A DNA stretch of 64,000 nucleotides from Changshengia sp963803165 (GTDB lineage Bacteria; Chloroflexota; Dormibacteria; Aeolococcales; Aeolococcaceae), in NCBI GenBank assembly GCA_963803165.1, contig CAWDLK010000003.1, forward strand, positions 186,001 through 250,000. Reading direction: 5' to 3'. Shown here piece after piece: positions 36,780 through 45,149 of this stretch. The notes below the pieces were generated by a model. The model had not been told where the DNA came from, made no database searches, and was given only the letters and a program-made list of their open reading frames with translations. Position numbers and translations under genes: made by a program. Within the stretch, counting starts at the first letter, position 1. Each line of letters opens with the position of its first letter.

Positions 36780-37409
36780 TCATCGGCTGTAGTACTCCAC
36801 GATGAGCTGCTCGTCGATGACCAGCTCCATCTCTTGGCGGTCGGGAAGGCGCAGCACGGTGCCGCGCAGGTGCTCGGCGTCGAGGGAGAGCCACTCGGGG
36901 ACGCTGCGGTTGACCAGCAGCGACTGAGCGTTCTGGATCGGCTCGAGGGCGCGGCTGCGCTCCCTCACCCCGACCACGTCGCCGGGCCGGATCTGCGCCG
37001 AGGGAATGCTCTGGACCCGCCCGTTGACGGTGAAGTGGCGGTGGTTGACGAGCTGGCGGGCCTCCTTGCGCGAGGCGGCCAGGCCGAGCCGGTACACGAC
37101 GTTGTCCAGGCGCCGCTCCAGCTGCTGGAGGAGCACCGTGCCGGTGACCCCGGTGGCGCTGTCGGCCCGCTCGAAGTAGTGGCGGAACTGGGTCTCGAGG
37201 ACCCCGTACATGCGGCGCGCCCGCTGCTTGGCCCGCAGCTGGATGCCGTAGTCGCTCACCTTGCGCCGCCGGGCCATGCCGTGCTGACCGGGGAGCAGGG
37301 CGTTGCGCTTGTCGAAGGTGCAGTTGCTGAGGCACTTGGCGCCCTTGAGGTAGAGCTTGGCGCCCTCTCGCCGGCAGAGGCGGCACACCGGACCGTTGTA
37401 GTTGGCCAT
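36780..37409 (-). CDS. rpsD: Ribosomal protein S4 (zinc-binding form)
   Basis: 209 residues. 16S assembly initiator and translational repressor of the alpha operon in other bacteria. The N-terminus has CRLCRREG followed by CLSNC, an intact four-Cys zinc knuckle, so this is the C+ form. The S4 RNA-binding domain is present (RLDNVVYRLGLAASRKEARQLVNHRHFTVNG). Confidence 0.97.
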   Translation of the reverse strand: MANYNGPVCRLCRREGAKLYLKGAKCLSNCTFDKRNALLPGQHGMARRRKVSDYGIQLRAKQRARRMYGVLETQFRHYFERADSATGVTGTVLLQQLERRLDNVVYRLGLAASRKEARQLVNHRHFTVNGRVQSIPSAQIRPGDVVGVRERSRALEPIQNAQSLLVNRSVPEWLSLDAEHLRGTVLRLPDRQEMELVIDEQLIVEYYSR

Positions 37410-37421
37410 CGCCTCGCCTGC

Positions 37422-37817
37422 CTAGACCCGCCGCCGCTTGGGCGGGCGGCAGCCGTTGTGGGGGATGGGGGTGATGTCGGTGATGGCGGTGACCTCCAGA
37501 CCGGAGGCCTGCAGGCTCCGAATGGCCGCCTCGCGGCCGGCGCCCGGGCCCTTGACGAAGATCTCCACGGTCTTGAGACCGTGCTCCATGGCCCGCCGGG
37601 CGGTCGCCTCGGCGGTCACCTGGGCCGCGTAGGGGGTCGACTTGCGCGAGCCCTTGAAGCCCTGCGCCCCCGCCGAGCCCCAGGCGATGACGTTGCCCTG
37701 AGGGTCGGTGAGGCTGACGATGGTGTTGTTGAAGGTCGAGAGCACGTGGGCGTGCCCGACCGCGATGTTCTTGCGCTCGCGGCGCCGGGTGCGGACGACC
37801 TTCTTCTTTTTGCCCAT
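37422..37817 (-). CDS. rpsK: Ribosomal protein S11
   Basis: 131 residues. Platform protein of the small subunit. A lysine-rich start (MGKKKKVVRTRRRERKN) leads to the conserved HVLSTFNNTIVSLTDPQGNVIAWGSAG and ends ITDITPIPHNGCRPPKRRRV. It directly abuts rpsM (next base after the rpsM stop). Confidence 0.97.
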   Translation of the reverse strand: MGKKKKVVRTRRRERKNIAVGHAHVLSTFNNTIVSLTDPQGNVIAWGSAGAQGFKGSRKSTPYAAQVTAEATARRAMEHGLKTVEIFVKGPGAGREAAIRSLQASGLEVTAITDITPIPHNGCRPPKRRRV

Positions 37818-38204
37818 CTACTTCTTGGCCTTGGCACGGCGGACGCCGACGGTCTTCTTGGGACCCCGGCGGGTGCGCGCGTTGGTGCGGGTGCGCTGGC
37901 CCCGGACCGGCAGCCCGCGGCGGTGGCGCAGCCCTCGGTAGGTCCCGATCTCCATCAGGCGCTTGATGTTGAGGGCGATCTGGCGGCGGAGGTCCCCCTC
38001 GACACGGCCCTGGAGCTGCTTGGCGATGACGTCACGGAGCCGGGCGACCTGGGCGTCGGTCAGGTCCCGGGCCCGGATGTCGGGGGAGACCTGGGCGAGG
38101 GTGAGCATCCGCTTGGAGGTGGAGGGCCCGATCCCGTAGATGTAGGTGAGGGCGATCTCGATCCGCTTCTCCCGCGGGACGTCGACGCCGGCGATGCGTG
38201 CCAC
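37818..38204 (-). CDS. rpsM: Ribosomal protein S13
   Basis: 128 residues from the GTG at 38202-38204 (GGGAG upstream), beginning ARIAGVDVPREKRIEIALTY. It has YGIGPSTSKRML and the tail GLPVRGQRTRTNARTRRGPKK, which contacts tRNA and the intersubunit bridge. In-frame codons upstream run through rpmJ and are not used. It is 8 nt after rpmJ. Confidence 0.96.
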   Translation of the reverse strand: MARIAGVDVPREKRIEIALTYIYGIGPSTSKRMLTLAQVSPDIRARDLTDAQVARLRDVIAKQLQGRVEGDLRRQIALNIKRLMEIGTYRGLRHRRGLPVRGQRTRTNARTRRGPKKTVGVRRAKAKK

Positions 38205-38212
38205 GGCTCTCC

Positions 38213-38326
38213 CTACCCCTGCCGCTGCTTGTGCTTGGGGTTCTCGCAGATCACCCGGACCGCGCCGTGGCGCTTGATGATCTTGCAGCGCTCGCACATC
38301 CGCCTCACCGAGGCGCGCACCTTCAT
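38213..38326 (-). CDS. rpmJ: Ribosomal protein L36
   Basis: A 37-residue protein starting MKVRASVRRMCERCKIIKRH and ending in ICENPKHKQRQG, with the zinc knuckle Cys-x2-Cys, Cys, His intact. Only this zinc form is seen. It sits between infA and rpsM, as in most bacteria. The ribosome-binding region just upstream is inside a strong hairpin (38328-38349). Confidence 0.97.
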   Translation of the reverse strand: MKVRASVRRMCERCKIIKRHGAVRVICENPKHKQRQG

Positions 38327-38327
38327 G

Positions 38328-38349
38328 GCCGGCACCCCGGGGGGCCGGC
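38328..38349 (-). promoter_or_regulatory. Hairpin covering the rpmJ ribosome-binding region
   Basis: GCCGGC pairs with GCCGGC, extended by two more C-G pairs beyond a mismatch, with a 4-base loop. It ends 1 nt before the rpmJ ATG. It would hide the GGGGTG that could serve as Shine-Dalgarno. It may make rpmJ translation depend on ribosomes arriving from infA, or be a chance G+C-rich fold. Confidence 0.35.
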
Positions 38350-38439
38350 GATCCGGCCCGCCCGGCCGCTCCGCCCGTCTGCTCGTCTCATCTGCATCTC
38401 TATCTCTCTGGGGTTTCCCCGTCCACCGGCTCGGGCCGG

Positions 38440-38655
38440 TCAGGCGAGGCGCTGCACGATCCGCCCCCGACCGGGGTCGGCGGTGGAGAGTTCGACCTGG
38501 ACCCTGTCCCCGGGGAGGATCCGCACCGCCTGGAGGCGGGCCTTCCCGGCCGGGTGGCAGAGAACCTTGTGCCCGTCCGCCAGCTCGACTCGGTAGAGCG
38601 CGTCGGGGAGAGGTTCGATGACTCGCCCCACGAGCGGCTCGTCAGCCCGCGTCAT
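38440..38655 (-). CDS. infA: Translation initiation factor IF-1
   Basis: 71 residues, an OB-fold protein that occupies the A site during initiation. Core strand pattern: VGRVIEPLPDALYRVELADGHKVLCHPAGK and ILPGDRVQVELSTADPGRGRIV. It is more divergent than usual. The common MAKED start is replaced by MTRADEP, and HPAGK stands where most have HISGK. The ATG at 38653-38655 is preceded by its own promoter (38697-38724). Confidence 0.93.
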   Translation of the reverse strand: MTRADEPLVGRVIEPLPDALYRVELADGHKVLCHPAGKARLQAVRILPGDRVQVELSTADPGRGRIVQRLA

Positions 38656-38696
38656 CGGGCGTGCCGAATCGGGCTGCCGGGCAGCCACGGCCGCTG

Positions 38697-38724
38697 AGTA
38701 TACCAGGCTCCCTTCCCGGGCAAA
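38697..38724 (-). promoter_or_regulatory. Promoter upstream of infA
   Basis: Minus strand: TTTGCC (38724-38719), 16-bp spacer, TATACT (38702-38697) with an extended TGG in front of the -10. Transcription from about 38690 gives a 35-nt leader to infA. It would drive infA-rpmJ-rpsM-rpsK-rpsD-rpoA-rplQ independently of the upstream spc cluster. Confidence 0.6.
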
Positions 38725-38744
38725 CGTCGCGGCGGCGTCATGGG

Positions 38745-39527
38745 TCATCCCGCCGCCGGGGCCGCCGGGGGCCGGAGGGTGAGGATCTCGGGGCCGGTCG
38801 CGGTGATCGCCACCGTGTGCTCGAAGTAGCAGGAGCGCCGGCCGTCGGCGGTGACCACGGTCCAGTCGTCGTCGAGGATCCTGGTCTCCGGCTTGCCGGC
38901 GTTGACCATGGGCTCGATGGCGATGACCAGCCCGGGCTTGATCAGGTTGCCCGTGCCCGGCTTGCCGAAGTTGGGGACTTGGGGCAACTCGTGCATGTCG
39001 CGGCCGATCCCGTGGCCCACGAACTGGCGGACCACCGAGAAGCCGCAGCTCTCGACGAAGCTCTGGACGGCGTGGCCGATGTCGCCGACGAAGCCCCCGG
39101 GCCGGGCCGCCTCGATGCCGCGCCGGAGCGCCTCCTCGGTCACCTCGAGCAGCCGGGACACCTCGGTGCTGGGGCTGCCCGCGCTGAGCGAGAGGCCGGA
39201 GTCGGCCCACCAGCCCTCGAGGGTCAGACCGCAGTCCAGGGAGACCAGGTCGCCGTCCTCGATGACCCGCTCGCCGGGGATGCCGTGCACCACCTGCTCG
39301 TTGACGGAGACGCAGAGCGAGTTGGGGAAGCCGTTGTAGCCGATGAAGCCGGGCACGCAGTGGTGGTCGCGGATGAAGGTCTCGGCCTCCCGGTCGAGAT
39401 CGACGGCGCGGATCCCGGGCCGGACCTGGGCGGCGAGGTGGGCCAGGCAGGCACCCAGGATGCGCCCCGACGCCCGCATCTTCTCGATCTCGTCCGGGTG
39501 CTTGAGGCGGAAGCCCTCGATCCTCAC
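38745..39527 (-). CDS. map: Methionine aminopeptidase type I
   Basis: 260 residues. It removes the initiator Met. The pita-bread fold motifs are clear, with the metal ligands visible in context: VSLDCGLTLEGWWADSG, FVGHGIGRDMHELPQVPN, AIEPMV and SCYFEHTVAIT. The GTG at 39525-39527 follows the adk stop by 13 nt. The secY-adk-map-infA order is the Gram-positive standard. Confidence 0.96.
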   Translation of the reverse strand: MRIEGFRLKHPDEIEKMRASGRILGACLAHLAAQVRPGIRAVDLDREAETFIRDHHCVPGFIGYNGFPNSLCVSVNEQVVHGIPGERVIEDGDLVSLDCGLTLEGWWADSGLSLSAGSPSTEVSRLLEVTEEALRRGIEAARPGGFVGDIGHAVQSFVESCGFSVVRQFVGHGIGRDMHELPQVPNFGKPGTGNLIKPGLVIAIEPMVNAGKPETRILDDDWTVVTADGRRSCYFEHTVAITATGPEILTLRPPAAPAAG

Positions 39528-39540
39528 CGCGACCGCCTCC

Positions 39541-40134
39541 TCAGCCGACCGGCTCCACGCCGGCGACGGGAGTGGCGAGGACGGTCAGGATCTGCTCGGT
39601 CACCCGGTCGATCGGCGGCGAGCCGTCGATGCTCTCGATCCGGGTGCCCGTGCGCCGGTAGTGGTCGACCACCGGGGCGGTGTCGCGCTGGTAGACGCGC
39701 ATCCGCTCGGCGAGCGCCTCCGGGTTGTCGTCGCTGCGCCCGTCGATGGCGGCCCGGCGCAGGATGCGCTCCTTGATCAGCTCCGGGTCGACCTCGAGGT
39801 AGAGGACCAGGCCGACCTCGCGCCCGTTGCGGGCCAGCATCCGGTCCAGCGCCTCGGCCTGGGGGACGGTGCGGGGGAAGCCGTCCAGGATCACGCCCCC
39901 GGCGGCGTCCGGCTCGGCCAGCCGGCTCTCGATGATGCGGACCATCAGCTCGTCGGGGACCAGGGCGCCGCTCTCCATGATCGGCTGCGCCTCGCGGCCC
40001 AGCTCCGAGCCGCGCGCCACCTCGGCACGCAGGATCGCGCCCGTCGAGACGTGGGGGGTGGCGGTGGTCGCCGCCACCCGCTCCGCCTGGGTGCCCTTGC
40101 CGCTTCCGGGCGCGCCGAAGAGGATGACGATCAT
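39541..40134 (-). CDS. adk: Adenylate kinase
   Basis: 197 residues from the ATG at 40132-40134, overlapping the secY stop by 4 nt (ATGA). P-loop GAPGSGKGTQAERVA; GFPRTVPQAEAL; RDTAPVVDHYRRTG. The LID is the short type without a zinc-binding insert, giving the smaller size. It interconverts AMP + ATP and 2 ADP. Confidence 0.96.
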   Translation of the reverse strand: MIVILFGAPGSGKGTQAERVAATTATPHVSTGAILRAEVARGSELGREAQPIMESGALVPDELMVRIIESRLAEPDAAGGVILDGFPRTVPQAEALDRMLARNGREVGLVLYLEVDPELIKERILRRAAIDGRSDDNPEALAERMRVYQRDTAPVVDHYRRTGTRIESIDGSPPIDRVTEQILTVLATPVAGVEPVG

Positions 40135-41465
40135 CGGATGAAGCCCTTGTACTGGCGCATCAGGAGCTGGGTCTCGATCTGCTTCATGGTGTCGAGGGCC
40201 ACCCCGACCACGATCAGGATCGCGGTGCCGCCGAGGAGGAACTGGCTGGTCGAGACCCCGGTGAGAAAGCTGGTGATCAGCGGCAGCACCACCGTGACCC
40301 CGGCCAGGAAGAGCGCCCCGGCCAGGGTGATGCGGCCCATGACCCGGCCCAGGTACTCCGCCGTCTGCCGCCCCGGCCTGATCCCGGGGATGAACGTCGA
40401 CGACTTCTTGAGGTTGTCGGCGACGTCGTTGGGATCGAAGACGACCGCCGTGTAGAAGTAGGTGAAGCCGAGGATGAGGAGGAACTCGAAGCCGTTGTAG
40501 AGCAGGTCGACGAGGATGGTCCCGCCGTTGGGCTGCCAGTTGGTCCGGATCCAGGTCGAGAGGCCGCCCACCCAGCTGCCCGCCGAGCCGAAGAGGTTGG
40601 CGAAGATGGTCGGGAAGGCCATGATCGAGATGGCGAAGATGATCGGGATCACCCCGGCGGTGTTGACCCGGAGGGGCAGGAAGTTGCGTCTCCCGCCCGC
40701 CGACGCCATCCCCGTCCTCGGATTGAGCACCCGCTGGGCCGACTGCATGGGGACCTTGCGCTGGGCCTGCTGGACCTCGATGATGCCGGCGGTCGCGGCG
40801 AGGGCGATCACGGCCATGCCCACCAGCCGGATCACGTTGGCCTCGCCGCCCTGGCCGTAGCCGAGCAGGGCGCCCGGCAGCTGGCCGATGATCCCGGTGA
40901 AGATGATCAGGGAGACGCCGTTGCCCACCCCGTACTCGGTGATCAGCTCGCCCAGCCACATGGCGATGACCGTCCCCGCGGTGAGGGTGATGATGATGGT
41001 CAGGGTCTCGGTGACCGTCGGGTTCTGGATGATCGCCCCCGCGCTGGTGGCGTTGGAGTTGGTGAAGAGGGCCATGTAGCCGTAGGCCTGGAGGGCGGCG
41101 AGGGGGACGGTCAGCCAGCGGGTGTAGCGGGTGATCCGCTTGCGCCCGACCTCCCCCTCCTTGGACAGCTCCTTGAGCCGGACCGAGACCACGGTCATCA
41201 GCTGCATGATGATGGTGGCGTTGATGTACGGGTTGAGGCCCAGGCCGACGATGGTGAAGTGGGCCAGCCCGTTGCCGCTGAAGAGGTTGAGCAGGCCGAG
41301 CAGCGAGTTGTTCTGGAAGAGTTGGGCGAGTGCCGCGCCGTTGGCGCCCGGGATGGAGACCGAGGCCAGGACCCGGAAGGCGAGCAGGAGCAGCACCGTG
41401 AAGAGGATCTTCTTGCGCAGCTCCGGGATCCGCAGCGCCTGAGCGAGGGCCTGGAGAAGGTTCAC
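40131..41465 (-). CDS. secY: Protein translocase subunit SecY
   Basis: 444 residues with ten transmembrane helices. It forms the channel driven by SecA (25075-28176). Landmarks: LLNLFSGNGLAHFTIVGLGLNPYINATIIMQL, the cytoplasmic loop GGRRNFLPLRVNTAGVIPIIFA and the end LLMRQYKGFIR. The GTG (41463-41465) overlaps the rplO stop by 4 nt. Confidence 0.97.
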   Translation of the reverse strand: MNLLQALAQALRIPELRKKILFTVLLLLAFRVLASVSIPGANGAALAQLFQNNSLLGLLNLFSGNGLAHFTIVGLGLNPYINATIIMQLMTVVSVRLKELSKEGEVGRKRITRYTRWLTVPLAALQAYGYMALFTNSNATSAGAIIQNPTVTETLTIIITLTAGTVIAMWLGELITEYGVGNGVSLIIFTGIIGQLPGALLGYGQGGEANVIRLVGMAVIALAATAGIIEVQQAQRKVPMQSAQRVLNPRTGMASAGGRRNFLPLRVNTAGVIPIIFAISIMAFPTIFANLFGSAGSWVGGLSTWIRTNWQPNGGTILVDLLYNGFEFLLILGFTYFYTAVVFDPNDVADNLKKSSTFIPGIRPGRQTAEYLGRVMGRITLAGALFLAGVTVVLPLITSFLTGVSTSQFLLGGTAILIVVGVALDTMKQIETQLLMRQYKGFIR

Positions 41466-42094
41466 GCCTCCGGCTCGGCCTCCGCGGCGGGCTCATCCCC
41501 GGCGGCGGCCGCCGGCTTCGACTTCCGCCCCTCCGCCCGGACGCGGGCGGGTCGCCCCGCGGGCTCGGCCGCGGGCGCGACGGGCTCCTCCTCGGCGACC
41601 GCCGCGCGCTTGGCCTTGCGACCGGCCCCGGGCACGCGGGCGACCCGCTCCTCGAGCAGCTCGACCCTGCCTCCGGCCGCCTCGACCGCCCGCTGGGCGG
41701 CCGCCGAGGCCCGGTGGACCCGGACCGTCAGCGCCACCCTCAGCCTGCCCGCGGCGAGCAGCTTCACCCGCTCGCCGGGATGGCTGACCAGCCCGCTGGC
41801 GGCGAGAGCGGCGCCGTCGACGATCGCCGCCTTGGGGAAGCGATTGAGCTTGCTGAGGTTGAGGACGGTGTAGTCGACCCGCCACCGGTTGGTGAAGCCG
41901 CGGAGCTTCGGCAGCCGCATGGTGAGCTTCATCTGGCCGCCCTCGAAGGCGCGCGGCACCTTGGACCCCTGGCGCGCGCCGGCGCCCTTCTGGCCCCGGC
42001 CCGAGGTCTTGCCCTTGCCGGCGGAGATGCCCCGTCCGATCCGCTTGCGGGAGCGGCGGCTGCCCGCCGGCGGGCGCAGCTCGTGCAACCTCAT
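41462..42094 (-). CDS. rplO: Ribosomal protein L15 with a C-terminal Ala/Glu/Pro tail
   Basis: 210 residues against about 145-150 typical. The core starts MRLHELRPPAGSRRSRKRIGRG and ends near EAAGGRVELLE at residue 150. The remaining about 60 residues are low-complexity (repeated EEEPVAPAAEPAG and DEPAAEAEPEA). The tail shares its composition with those of L29, L22 and S3 here. The ATG overlaps the rpmD stop by 4 nt. Confidence 0.95.
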   Translation of the reverse strand: MRLHELRPPAGSRRSRKRIGRGISAGKGKTSGRGQKGAGARQGSKVPRAFEGGQMKLTMRLPKLRGFTNRWRVDYTVLNLSKLNRFPKAAIVDGAALAASGLVSHPGERVKLLAAGRLRVALTVRVHRASAAAQRAVEAAGGRVELLEERVARVPGAGRKAKRAAVAEEEPVAPAAEPAGRPARVRAEGRKSKPAAAAGDEPAAEAEPEA

Positions 42095-42423
42095 GACCGC
42101 GCCCCCGCCGCCGGGCCGGGGCTGCCCAGCGGCCCGCCGGCGGCCAGCCGTGCCGCCACCTCGGGGCTGTCGGCGGCGACGCCGTCGACGCTCACCAGGT
42201 GGCGCACCTTCTGCACCATCCCGCGCAGCGCCGGGGTGTCCGGGTGCTCGACGGTCTGGTGGAGGCGGTGCAGGCCGAGGGCGAGGACGGTCGCCTTCTG
42301 GTCATGCGCGTACCCGATCGCGCTCTTGCGGTAGGTGACCCGCACGGTGGCCGCCGGCTCGGCCTCGGCCCTCGGCTCGGCGGCCCGGCGGGCAGCCCTC
42401 GGGGAGGCGGGCGAGGTGGTCAT
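42091..42423 (-). CDS. rpmD: Ribosomal protein L30 with N- and C-terminal extensions
   Basis: 110 residues against about 60 typical. The L30 core is VRVTYRKSAIGYAHDQKATVLALGLHRLHQTVEHPDTPALRGMVQKVRHLV (about residues 27-77). It is flanked by an Ala/Arg/Glu N-terminus and a roughly 30-residue Gly/Ala tail. The ATG overlaps the rpsE stop by 4 nt. Confidence 0.93.
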   Translation of the reverse strand: MTTSPASPRAARRAAEPRAEAEPAATVRVTYRKSAIGYAHDQKATVLALGLHRLHQTVEHPDTPALRGMVQKVRHLVSVDGVAADSPEVAARLAAGGPLGSPGPAAGARS

Positions 42424-42998
42424 ACCGCCTCCGCCACCGGGGCGGCCTCGCCCAGCATCTGGGCGGCGCGCTTGCGTCCCACGATCTCTTCCGGGCTCTT
42501 GCCCCGGAGCGCGGCCACATCGGCGAGGGTGCGCATGCTGGCGAGCGCCGCCACCGTCGCCCGGACCACGTTGATCGGGTTGTTGCTGCCCAGGGACTTG
42601 GTGAGGATGTCGTGGATCCCCGCCGCCTCGACCACCGCGCGCATGGCGCCGCCGGAGATGACCCCGGTGCCGGGCACCGCGGGCCGGAGCAGCACGCGGG
42701 CGGCGCCGAGCTTGTAGCGGAGGTCGTGGGGGATGGTCCGGCCCACCAGCGGGACCGAGATCATGTGCTTCTTGGCGTCCTCGACCCCCTTGCGGATGGC
42801 GTCGGGAACCTCGCCGGCCTTGCCCAGGCCGGCGCCGACCCGGCCCTGGCCGTCACCGACCACGACCAGCGCGCTGAAGGAGAAGCGGCGGCCGCCCTTG
42901 ACCACCTTGGCGACCCGGTTGAGCGAGACGATCTTCTCGGTGAGCTCGCTGCCGCGCTCGCCCCCGCGATCGTCCCGCCGGTCCATTCGCATCGCCAT
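42420..42998 (-). CDS. rpsE: Ribosomal protein S5
   Basis: 192 residues. Conserved blocks LTEKIVSLNRVAKVVKGGRRFSFSALVVVGD (where ram and spectinomycin-resistance changes map in other bacteria), GRVGAGLGKAGEVPDAIRKG, and the C-terminal GSNNPINVVRATVAAL. It follows rplR almost directly. Confidence 0.97.
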   Translation of the reverse strand: MAMRMDRRDDRGGERGSELTEKIVSLNRVAKVVKGGRRFSFSALVVVGDGQGRVGAGLGKAGEVPDAIRKGVEDAKKHMISVPLVGRTIPHDLRYKLGAARVLLRPAVPGTGVISGGAMRAVVEAAGIHDILTKSLGSNNPINVVRATVAALASMRTLADVAALRGKSPEEIVGRKRAAQMLGEAAPVAEAV

Positions 42999-42999
42999 C

Positions 43000-43371
43000 T
43001 CAGAGCTCCAATCCTGCTTTGCGGGCCGCCTCGGCGAGAGCCGCCACCCGGCCGTGGTAGAGGTAGCCGCCCCGGTCGAAGACGACCTGGGAGACCCCCT
43101 GGGCCAGGGCGCGCGCGGCGACCAGCTCGCCGACCACGGCGGCGGCGACCGAGGTCGCGCGGCTGCCCCCGATGCGGGCCACCGCCTCCTTGTCCTGGGT
43201 GGAGGCGGCCGCCAGGGTGCGGCCGGCGGTGTCGTCGATCACCTGGGCGGCGATGTGGCGGAGGCTGCGGTGGACGCAGAGGCGCGGACGCGCCGCGGTG
43301 CCGGTGACGCGGCGCCGAACCCGCCGGTGCCGGCGCGTCCGCGCCGCCTCTCGATCGTGCTTGGTGTACAT
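43000..43371 (-). CDS. rplR: Ribosomal protein L18
   Basis: 123 residues; a 5S rRNA-binding protein. It has RHRRVRRRVTGTAARPRLCVHRSLRHIAAQVIDD and ends VVFDRGGYLYHGRVAALAEAARKAGLEL, the standard L18 pattern. Positioned between rplF and rpsE. Confidence 0.96.
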   Translation of the reverse strand: MYTKHDREAARTRRHRRVRRRVTGTAARPRLCVHRSLRHIAAQVIDDTAGRTLAAASTQDKEAVARIGGSRATSVAAAVVGELVAARALAQGVSQVVFDRGGYLYHGRVAALAEAARKAGLEL

Positions 43372-43385
43372 CCGGTCGTCCTCGC

Positions 43386-43937
43386 CTACTTGCCCTTGCC
43401 TGCCTTGCCCGACTTCCCCGCCTTGCGCCGGACCCGCTCACCGCGGTAGAGGATGCCCTTGCCCTTGTAGGGCTCGGGCTTGCGGAAGGAGCGGATCTTG
43501 GCGGCCACCTGGCCCACCGCCTCCTTGCTGGCCCCGCTGATCACGATCTGGGTGGGCGCGGGGACCTCGATGGTCACGCCCTCGGGGGGCGTGTAGCGGA
43601 TCGGATGCGAGTAGCCCACCGTGAGCACCAGGTCATGACCCTGCTTGGTGGCGCGGAAGCCGACGCCGACCAGATCGAGGTTGCGGGTGAACCCGGTGCT
43701 CACCCCCTCCACCATGTTGGCGATCAGGGTCCGGGTCAGCCCGTGCAGGGAGCGGTGCACCGCGCTGTCGGTGGGACGCTGGACCTCGACCACCCCCTCG
43801 CCGACGACCACGGTCATGGCCGGGGGGACCAGGCGCTCCAGGGTGCCGCGCGCCCCGGACACCGAGACGTGCGCCCCGGTGGCGGCCACCGTGACGCCGG
43901 CGGGCAGGGTGATCGGACGGCGGCCTATGCGCGACAC
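43386..43937 (-). CDS. rplF: Ribosomal protein L6
   Basis: 183 residues with the duplicated L6 fold: MSRIGRRPITLPAGVTV, LVGVGFRATKQGHDLVLTVGYSHPI and the C-terminal signature PEPYKGKGILYRGERVRRKAGK. Four nt after rpsH. Confidence 0.97.
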   Translation of the reverse strand: MSRIGRRPITLPAGVTVAATGAHVSVSGARGTLERLVPPAMTVVVGEGVVEVQRPTDSAVHRSLHGLTRTLIANMVEGVSTGFTRNLDLVGVGFRATKQGHDLVLTVGYSHPIRYTPPEGVTIEVPAPTQIVISGASKEAVGQVAAKIRSFRKPEPYKGKGILYRGERVRRKAGKSGKAGKGK

Positions 43938-43941
43938 CGGC

Positions 43942-44337
43942 TCACCACACGAAGGCGACGACTTCGCCGCCCAAGCCCATGCGCTGGGCGGTCTGGCCGG
44001 TCATCAGGCCCTGGCTGGTGGAGATCACGGCGACCCCCAGCCCACCGAGCACCCGGGGCAGCTCGGACTTGCGGGCGTAGACGCGCAGGCCGGGCCGGCT
44101 GATCCGGCGCAGGCCGCTCAGGGCGCGGCCGCGAGCGCTGCGGGCCTTGAAGGTGATGGTGATGGTCTCCTGGGGCGGCTCGCCGCTCACCGCGTAGTCG
44201 GCGATGAAGCCCTCCTCCTTGAGCACGCGGGCGATCTCCGCCTTCATCCGGCTGGAGGGGACCTCCACGGTCCGGTGGTTGGCCGCGTTCGCGTTGCGCA
44301 CCCGGGTCAGCATGTCGGCGATGGTGTCGCTGGTCAT
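43942..44337 (-). CDS. rpsH: Ribosomal protein S8
   Basis: 131 residues from the ATG at 44335-44337: TSDTIADMLTRVRNANAANH at the start and STSQGLMTGQTAQRMGLGGEVVAFVW at the end. S8 is the spc-operon translational repressor in other bacteria. It is 4 nt after rpsZ. Codons upstream in frame overlap rpsZ. Confidence 0.97.
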   Translation of the reverse strand: MTSDTIADMLTRVRNANAANHRTVEVPSSRMKAEIARVLKEEGFIADYAVSGEPPQETITITFKARSARGRALSGLRRISRPGLRVYARKSELPRVLGGLGVAVISTSQGLMTGQTAQRMGLGGEVVAFVW

Positions 44338-44341
44338 GGCC

Positions 44342-44527
44342 TCACCAGGAGCTCTTCTTGACGCCGGGGATCTGGCCCATGCTGGCCAGCCCACGGAAGC
44401 AGATGCGGCACATGCCGAACTTGCGCATGTATGCGCGCGGGCGCCCGCAGAGAGCGCAGCGGTGACGCTGCTGGGTCGCGAACCGGGGCGCCCGGAGCGA
44501 TTTGGCGATCGAAGACTTCTTGGCCAT
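44342..44527 (-). CDS. rpsZ: Ribosomal protein S14, zinc-binding type Z
   Basis: 61 residues, starting MAKKSSIAKS, with C-x2-C (HRCALCGRPRAYM) and C-x2-C (FGMCRICFRGLA) making an intact zinc site, and ending GQIPGVKKSSW. This is the short C+ form; no long S14 is in the window. A 58-bp gap separates it from rplE. Confidence 0.96.
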   Translation of the reverse strand: MAKKSSIAKSLRAPRFATQQRHRCALCGRPRAYMRKFGMCRICFRGLASMGQIPGVKKSSW

Positions 44528-44585
44528 CAGGCACCTCGCCGCGCCGTATCGGCAGCGGCCGACGCGCGCGAACTGTGAATCGACA

Positions 44586-45149
44586 TCAACTCTTCCGAAA
44601 TGGCATGCCGAAGTGGGTGAGCAGCGCCCGGCCCTCGTCGTCGGTCCGGGCGCTGGTGACGATGCAGACCTCGAGCCCGCGCAGCTTGTCGATCTTGTCG
44701 TAGTCGATCTCGGGGAAGACCAGCTGCTCGCGGAGGCCCAGGGTGTAGTTGCCATGGCCGTCGAAGGCCTTGGGGTCGACGCCGCGGAAGTCGCGGATCC
44801 GGGGCAGGGCGACGTTGATCAGCTTGTCGAGGAAGTACCACATCCGGTCGGCGCGGAGGGTCACCTTGACGCCGATGGGCATCCCGGCGCGCAGCTTGAA
44901 GGCGGCCACCGACTTCCGCGCCCGGATCACGATCGGGGCCTGCCCGGTCATGGTCTTGACGTCGGCCACGGCGGCGTCGATGGCGCGCGCGTTCTGGATC
45001 GCCTCGCCCAGGCCGATGTTGACCACGACCTTCTCGATGCGAGGCACCTGCATGGCGTTGCTGTAGCGGAACTCGCGGACCAGCTCGGGGACCACCTGCT
45101 CCTGGTACTGGCGGCGGAGGCGCGGAGCCTCGGAGACGGCGACGGCCAT
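44586..45149 (-). CDS. rplE: Ribosomal protein L5
   Basis: 187 residues. 5S rRNA-binding: PRIEKVVVNIGLGEA, GQAPIVIRARKSVAAFKLR and LPEID-type block FPEIDYDKIDKLRGLEVCIVTSARTDDEG. The start ATG overlaps the rplX stop by 1 nt (TGATG). Confidence 0.97.
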   Translation of the reverse strand: MAVAVSEAPRLRRQYQEQVVPELVREFRYSNAMQVPRIEKVVVNIGLGEAIQNARAIDAAVADVKTMTGQAPIVIRARKSVAAFKLRAGMPIGVKVTLRADRMWYFLDKLINVALPRIRDFRGVDPKAFDGHGNYTLGLREQLVFPEIDYDKIDKLRGLEVCIVTSARTDDEGRALLTHFGMPFRKS

